This document shows positions 32,066-36,269 of a DNA stretch of 36,269 bases, piece by piece. This stretch comes from Scatosoma sp045594025 (GTDB lineage: Bacteria > Bacillota > Clostridia > Christensenellales > Borkfalkiaceae): positions 1-36,269 of the forward strand of contig JAZNXS010000035.1 in assembly GCA_045594025.1 (NCBI GenBank), given 5' to 3'. Both the position numbers and the translations under genes were made by a program. Position 1 is the stretch's first letter, and the number at the start of each line of letters is the position of its first letter. The notes under the pieces were generated by a model, which ran no database searches, was not told where the DNA came from, and worked only from the letters and a program-made list of their open reading frames with translations.

Positions 32066-33453
32066 GAAAAAAAATATCGCTGATTTTGGCGACGAGTATG
32101 CTTTTTTCTATGTTTACGGCGGTTGGGTGTAACAAGCAGCCAAGCCCGCCGCAATACGAGGAAAAACAGCTGCGTCTTTCAGGATTTTGGTCACCTTACG
32201 AACAGACGGAAGAGAGTTATATGCTCTATAAAAACGCAGGACTGAACACCTTGCTGATGGGTAACCATTCCGTGGATGGTCAGTGGACAAGTGAAACGAT
32301 AGATTATCTCGGCTCTATACATACGCAAAAGAGTTTGGAATTGTGTCGTAAAGTAGGGCTTGACGCCGTATTACAATACGGGAACTGGTATTATGAACGC
32401 GCGGAAGGAAAAGAGATGGAGAAAACGCCTTTTTCTTCCAGAAATTTCTACGAGGAATACAAGGATATTATTGTTGCGGTACATATTACCGATGAACCAA
32501 GCGTTACGGCTATGGATATGTATGGCGACGATGCTTTGACGGCAGATTACAAGAGCGTTTACGAAGTGCCGTATATGGTCAACTTATTTCCGAATTACAC
32601 TTCAAAAACACAGCTTGGCGCAAGGAACTACGACGACTATTTAGCGGCATACGAAGAAAAGATACTTTCTGATTTTTCCGAAAACGCAATGGTGTCCGTG
32701 GATTTTTATCCCTATCGTGCGGATACGAAAGGATTGCATTTTTCATGGCTGCTTTGTTATGAAAAAGTGGCGAAGTTGGCGCAAAAATATAACGCAACCA
32801 CCCATTTCTATCTTCAATCCGCAAATAAAAATGAGTTTCAGGATGAATTGACGGAACAAGATATGCGTTTGCAGGCGTACGTTGCACTTTGTTACGGCGG
32901 ACGGTGGTTGTCGTATTATTGTTATGCTATGCCACATATTTATGTAGAGGATGGCTCTTATACGGGGATGTATGAAAAGTGCATTTTAGACGTGAATAAT
33001 AAGCCCACTTCGCTGTATGACGCTGTAAAAAATGTAAATGCAGAAATACAGAGTTTTGCCTCCGCTTATCTTGCTTATGACTGGGTAAAAACAGTGGGCT
33101 TGACGGACAATTCGAAAAATAACGGTAATCTTGCTATCAATATGCTGTGGGAAGGAGTGGATTTTTCGGATAGGAAAACCGTTTTAGACGTAACAGCCGA
33201 TGGGGATTGTATTGTTGGTTGTTTTGAAAGAGTGGAAGACGAAGGGTATATGCTTGTCAACTATTCGTTTCCTTCTGAAAATAAAGAGACGACGGTGACG
33301 TTGGCATTGGAAAAACAGTATAACTATGTTGCCGTATATGGCGGAGAAGGAGTTACAAGCGGTTTGCCGCAAATTGTCAGGGCAGATCGCAAGGGAAGAT
33401 GCGAAATTACTTTGAAAGCAGGCGAAGGAAAATTCGTTGTACCACTTCAATAA
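32062..33453 (+). CDS. TIM-barrel-like surface lipoprotein (putative glycoside hydrolase)
   Basis: A 463-residue lipoprotein; the signal peptide ends at the lipobox AVGC with C23. The mature part resembles a TIM-barrel glycosidase: SGFWSPYEQTEESYMLYKNAG at the N terminus, LDAVLQYGNWYY, IIVAVHITDEPS with D144/E145 as an acid/base candidate (the DEP triplet is typical of GH-A-like barrels), VSVDFYPY with D214, and a C-terminal beta domain ending the protein. It is translationally coupled (ATGA) to the DUF6259-like gene, although one product is surface-bound and the other cytosolic. I cannot place it in a named GH family. Confidence 0.7.
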   Translation: MRKKISLILATSMLFSMFTAVGCNKQPSPPQYEEKQLRLSGFWSPYEQTEESYMLYKNAGLNTLLMGNHSVDGQWTSETIDYLGSIHTQKSLELCRKVGLDAVLQYGNWYYERAEGKEMEKTPFSSRNFYEEYKDIIVAVHITDEPSVTAMDMYGDDALTADYKSVYEVPYMVNLFPNYTSKTQLGARNYDDYLAAYEEKILSDFSENAMVSVDFYPYRADTKGLHFSWLLCYEKVAKLAQKYNATTHFYLQSANKNEFQDELTEQDMRLQAYVALCYGGRWLSYYCYAMPHIYVEDGSYTGMYEKCILDVNNKPTSLYDAVKNVNAEIQSFASAYLAYDWVKTVGLTDNSKNNGNLAINMLWEGVDFSDRKTVLDVTADGDCIVGCFERVEDEGYMLVNYSFPSENKETTVTLALEKQYNYVAVYGGEGVTSGLPQIVRADRKGRCEITLKAGEGKFVVPLQ

Positions 33454-33460
33454 TCTAAAC

Positions 33461-33498
33461 ATTTTAGGCTCCCTCTCTTGTGAGAGCGAGCCTAAAAT
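33461..33498. terminator. Hairpin without a T tract after the TIM-barrel lipoprotein gene
   Basis: ATTTTAGGCTC (33461-33471) pairs with GAGCCTAAAAT (33488-33498), with an inner CTCTC/GAGAG stem and one mismatch. The plus-strand exit is A-rich rather than T-rich, so termination is doubtful; it may instead protect the 3' end of the message. Confidence 0.55.
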
Positions 33499-33559
33499 AA
33501 TAAATATAAACTTTTGAGTGTTTGAATAAAAATCATTCGATGCAAAGTGTAAGGATTTA

Positions 33560-34402
33560 ATGGTGAACAATATGAAATTAACGAAAATTGATCTAAAAAA
33601 TGAGTATGATTTACATGGTGGTGTGTTGACAGGTTACGTATGTGATATGCCGTTTGATGAACAAAAGATAGGTTGGAAAAGACCTGCATTGATTGTGGTT
33701 GGTGGCGGTGGATATGCTATGGTTAGTAAAAGGGAAGCTGAACCCATCGCCTTGCGTTTTTTTGCGAAAGGCTTTCAGGTATTCACCTTAGAGTATGAAT
33801 GTGCGCCGCAAGGCGTTCGGTATCCCGAACAGCTGTTACAGTTGGCTTGCGCGGTTGATTATGTTAAACAAAATGCGGAAGAATTTTCCGTGAATAGCGA
33901 AGAGATATTCCTTATGGGCTTTTCAGCGGGGGCGCATTTGGTCGGAAACTTATCCACGGATTATAGGCAAGCGATAGTGGCGTATGGAAAACCGCTAGAC
34001 TGCAAAGTTAGTGGCGTAGGGCTTTGTTATCCCGTAATTTCTATAAAATATGGACACACTGGCTCCTTTGATAATCTTTTTTGTGGTGCGTCGTTGGAGG
34101 AGAAAAATGCGTTAATTCATAAAGTATCATTAGATGAAATAGTTTGTGAACGTACCGCGCCTGCTTTTATATGGACGACGGCTACAGACAGTGTTGTTCC
34201 GGTGGGAAATTCCTTGCGCTATGCTGAAAGTTTGTCCGCGAAAGGGATTGCATTTGAGTTGCATGTTTATCCGCAAGGCGAACATGGTTTATCCACATGC
34301 GACAGAGAAATAAATCCAGACTATCCGTTCCTTGATAAAAATGGGAAATGGATAGACGATTGCGCTTCGTTTTTTAGGTTGTTTATAAAAGAAACCTATT
34401 GA
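33560..34402 (+). CDS. Alpha/beta-hydrolase esterase (acetyl-ester type)
   Basis: A 280-residue cytosolic alpha/beta-hydrolase. The nucleophile elbow is GFSAG with S122, and the triad is completed by D210 in TATDSVVP and H242 in GEHGLS. VVGGGGYAM near 47-54 serves as the oxyanion loop. This pattern is typical of BD-FAE- or acetylxylan-esterase-like enzymes that deacylate sugars; its place among glycosidases supports a role in removing acetyl groups from imported oligosaccharides. AAGGA precedes the ATG at 33560, slightly close; ATG at 33572 is an alternative with no better SD. It is the last intact gene of the carbohydrate run. Confidence 0.85.
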   Translation: MVNNMKLTKIDLKNEYDLHGGVLTGYVCDMPFDEQKIGWKRPALIVVGGGGYAMVSKREAEPIALRFFAKGFQVFTLEYECAPQGVRYPEQLLQLACAVDYVKQNAEEFSVNSEEIFLMGFSAGAHLVGNLSTDYRQAIVAYGKPLDCKVSGVGLCYPVISIKYGHTGSFDNLFCGASLEEKNALIHKVSLDEIVCERTAPAFIWTTATDSVVPVGNSLRYAESLSAKGIAFELHVYPQGEHGLSTCDREINPDYPFLDKNGKWIDDCASFFRLFIKETY

Positions 34403-34419
34403 TAATAAGGAGAAATATT

Positions 34420-34892
34420 ATGAGAAAAGGTAGGATTACAATTCCTACGGACGAAAATTATGTGGAAGGCACGAAAAGGATTGCGGATTTATGAGGATCG
34501 GATGCAGTACGCGATTGCGATGGTACGTACTTGCCTAAAAACGCATTGGGGATTGCATTCTCGGATAGATTTACGCGTAAGGTGAATGTTGGTGAAGTGA
34601 AAATGGCAACGAATAGTTATGGGAAAGGCAGAAGTTTCTATATCACGGGGTTGCCGTATTCCGCAGAGAATACAAAACTTCTTTATCGTGCTATTCTTTG
34701 GGTTGCTGGAAAAGAGGATATGGATAAGAAATCGTATTGCACGAATCCTTTGACGGAAGTAACTTTTATGGCGATAGATACGCTATCACAAATAACACGG
34801 GCGTAGAACAGATAACCATTTTCTACGATATGAACAGCGAAGCACAAGAACTGGTTTTGAAGCCTTATAAAATCAAGTGGATTATTGTATAA
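34420..34892 (+). pseudogene. Remnant of a GH112 phosphorylase (galacto-/lacto-N-biose or galactosyl-rhamnose type)
   Basis: The 5' end reads RKGRITIPTDENYVEGTKRI, then a TGA (34492-34494) in the place expected for Trp, then GSDAVRDCDGT, which is the N terminus of GH112 proteins. The frame jumps after about 42 codons straight into the family's C-terminal part: NSYGKGRSFYITGLPYS, LLYRAILWVAGKED, then, after a frameshift near 34767-34770, NNTGVEQITIFYD up to the stop at 34890-34892. Intact members have roughly 700 residues, so more than 550 residues are deleted. A normal SD (AAGGAG) remains before the ATG. Such enzymes cleave beta-galactosyl GlcNAc/GalNAc or galactosyl-rhamnose by phosphorolysis. 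This gene is certainly dead. Confidence 0.82.
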
Positions 34893-35126
34893 ATGAAGAA
34901 AATTTTTTGTATTCGTAGCAATAAAGTAAAGATGCGGTATAAAGATTTTAATAAAAAAGCATCTGCAAAGCGAGACTATTGCGGATATTTTTCCTTACTG
35001 TTGAGAATAAAACTTTTGCAACAGTCGTAGGGGAATATCAAACATGCGAAGGATGCGATAGTGCACAACGCTACCGCGGGGAGAGGAAGAAGTTTAGTTG
35101 ACGAACGGTTAATTTTCACCGCATAG

Positions 35127-35165
35127 AAAACGTCATTACAGAAGCATTCCGTAATGACGTTTTTC
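35127..35165 (+). terminator. Strong intrinsic terminator
   Basis: AAAACGTCATTAC (35127-35139) pairs perfectly with GTAATGACGTTTT (35151-35163), 13 bp, with an 11-base loop and a T tract. It may end the transcript of the degraded sequence before it. Confidence 0.85.
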
Positions 35166-35251
35166 TTAAACTCACCTAAACTGTATCGGTCTTTACCCAG
35201 TGTTCACTTTTTGTCCCCATGAACAAAAATAGAAGGATTTTTCAATTTTTA

Positions 35252-35300
35252 CGGCCGATGGTTATTCGAACTAACAACCTCTGCGTCCCGAAGTGTCCCG
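35252..35300 (-). other. tRNA 3'-end-like sequence (possible att site remnant)
   Basis: On the minus strand GTTA-GTTCGAA-TAAC (35275-35261) has a seven-base loop with the TTCGA core of a tRNA T-arm, followed by ATCGGCCG (35259-35252) like an acceptor strand. The other parts of a tRNA are not found, and the T-stem is imperfect. Integrative elements that insert into tRNA ends leave such fragments, so it may be an attachment scar. Confidence 0.3.
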
Positions 35301-35413
35301 CAAAGATTTTTTGTGTAATTTCGGGTGATTTTAGGGGCTTTCGTGTCCAGAAACGGTGCTAATCCGTGCTCTTGTTAACACTGTTTCCACGTAGTCCGAG
35401 TCTGTAGATGGTC

Positions 35414-35464
35414 AAAGATGTGGTCAAACGCAGTATTTTGCGCTGACCACATCTTTATTTTTTT
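35414..35464 (+). terminator. Intrinsic terminator
   Basis: AAAGATGTGGTCA (35414-35426) pairs perfectly with TGACCACATCTTT (35444-35456), with GC-rich inner pairing (GCA and TGC), and seven T follow from 35458. Confidence 0.85.
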
Positions 35465-35671
35465 AAAACGATATACCCATGTACGAGTTTATTCTTTCAA
35501 AGGTAGTTTAGCATACCCTGGAAAATTAGTCAAATCCTTTCGCTCACTATGCAAAATTTGATACGCAGTAAACAAAGAAAAGAGGATTTAGGAATATGCA
35601 CTAAATATGGAAAGCAAATCATAAAATCTCTATAAGCGATTTTCAATTTCTCGTTTCGGTATTAAAACACC

Positions 35672-35700
35672 TTGCTTTTTTTGGAAAGTTGTGTTAAAAT
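35672..35700 (+). promoter_or_regulatory. Promoter of the 7TM sensor gene
   Basis: TTGCTT (35672-35677) and TAAAAT (35695-35700) with a 17-base spacer, then AAAGGAGG about 20 bases on, before the ATG at 35734. Confidence 0.65.
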
Positions 35701-35733
35701 TAAGTATCAAAACGTAACAAAAGGAGGACGGCA

Positions 35734-36269
35734 ATGACAATCGCATACGGTTTAATATTCGCATTATCGCTTATGATGCCACCGTTATATTTTGCGTTCA
35801 TACGCAAAAAGCAAGACGAGCCGTGGCTATTAGGTCTATTCCTTTGCGTTTGCGTTGTAACGCTTGGCTATTTTTTGGTTTCCATTTCAAAAACGGTTGA
35901 GTTTGCATTGTGGGCTAATAAAATAACGTACTTAGGACAAGTATTCGTTCCTATGTGTATGTTTATGATAATTTCAAAGCTTTGCGGTTATACCTATAAA
36001 AAATGGGTTTTGGGCGTGTTTCTCGGCTTAGCTGTAATTATGTACGCTATCGTATTTACCACGGGTTGGCTTGATTGGTATTATACGAGCGCTACACTGG
36101 AATTTGAAAACGGCTCGGCATACCTTGTAAAAGAATACGGCGTATTGCACCCGACGAATCTAATCTACGTCGTTGCCTATTTTGTGGCTATGCTCGTGGT
36201 TTGTATTACGTCGTTAATAAAAAGGAAAGACGCATCACAAAAGCTTGCAGGATTTATGCTTGCTATCGT
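35734..36269 (+). CDS. 7TM sensor protein, N-terminal part (cut by window end)
   Basis: The first 178 codons of a membrane protein that continues beyond the window. The sequence has at least five hydrophobic spans (about 4-24, 32-50, 66-84, 91-111 and 150-170) with a charged stretch DWYYTSATLEFENGSAY between the fourth and fifth, and the ALWANKITYLGQVFVP segment. This matches the 7TM sensor part (HisKA_7TM type) of histidine kinases and diguanylate cyclases, whose output domain would lie outside the window. AAAGGAGG and a good promoter precede it. It is an unfinished frame, so the effector type is unknown. Confidence 0.72.
   Translation, partial: MTIAYGLIFALSLMMPPLYFAFIRKKQDEPWLLGLFLCVCVVTLGYFLVSISKTVEFALWANKITYLGQVFVPMCMFMIISKLCGYTYKKWVLGVFLGLAVIMYAIVFTTGWLDWYYTSATLEFENGSAYLVKEYGVLHPTNLIYVVAYFVAMLVVCITSLIKRKDASQKLAGFMLAI

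Larger units (their letters stand above)
34893..35733. other. Stretch without an intact gene
   Basis: No complete open frame of recognisable type is seen on either strand. Around 35040-35128 a short plus-strand frame reads AKDAIVHNATAGRGRSLVDERLIF and stops, which looks like the tail of a decayed gene that I cannot name. Two terminators (35127-35165 and 35414-35464) and a tRNA-T-arm-like sequence (35252-35300, minus strand) lie further on. The end (35650-35733) is the promoter region of the next gene. Confidence 0.6.

Noticed and set aside
34531..34806. 91-residue protein starting at TTG
   Set aside because: It is the middle of the GH112 pseudogene, in the same frame as its N-terminal part after the internal stop, not a separate gene.

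Overview
The window looks like a chromosomal segment of an anaerobic Gram-positive gut-type bacterium of the class Clostridia. Supporting signs are moderate-to-low GC, strong AGGAGG-type ribosome binding sites, TTGACA/TATAAT promoters, DegV and OmpR-type regulators, a large single-chain PurL, a B. subtilis-like PurF with iron-sulfur cysteines, and lipoproteins with Firmicutes-style signal peptides. A Christensenellales-like relative is a guess from gene style, not from a search.

Left part (1-3.6 kb): structured DNA that may be the end of an IS200/IS605-type element, a DegV lipid-binding protein, a two-component system (OmpR-type regulator plus HAMP histidine kinase, ATGA overlap), and a convergent SGNH hydrolase with a consensus promoter.

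Purine block (3.7-14.5 kb): a strong promoter, then a leader of about 215 nt ending in an intrinsic terminator just before purE, then purE-purF-purM-purN-(NodB-like deacetylase)-purD-purL and a PHP-type phosphatase. purC, purB, purH and purK are absent from the window. PurF has no N-terminal cysteine nucleophile and its oxyanion Asn is Asp, while the PurL glutaminase is intact. A small DUF1858 CxxC protein and a terminator close this block.

Degenerate strip (14.5-15.2 kb): two long perfect inverted repeats and a truncated, frameshifted SLOG-type gene.

Carbohydrate block (15.3-34.9 kb): a cytosolic GH78-like rhamnosidase, a divergent PocR-AraC regulator, then a long co-directional run: cytosolic GH20-like hexosaminidase, two LplB/AraQ-type ABC permeases, a solute-binding lipoprotein, a DUF4091 lipoprotein, a 1395-residue modular lipoprotein (alternating beta-sandwich-like modules and helical repeats, with a recent 372-bp tandem duplication), a terminator-like hairpin, a DUF6259-like cytosolic glycosidase, a TIM-barrel-like lipoprotein, an esterase, and a wrecked GH112 phosphorylase. 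The probable logic is that surface lipoproteins bind and trim a complex glycan, the ABC importer (without its own ATPase here) takes up the oligosaccharides, and cytosolic GH78, GH20, DUF6259 and esterase enzymes finish them. PocR-type sensing, the rhamnosidase and the GH112 remnant hint at rhamnose- and galactose-containing glycans, but the substrate is inferred.

Right end (34.9-36.3 kb): about 840 bases without an intact gene, holding two terminators and a tRNA-T-arm-like sequence, then the start of a 7TM sensor protein cut by the window end.
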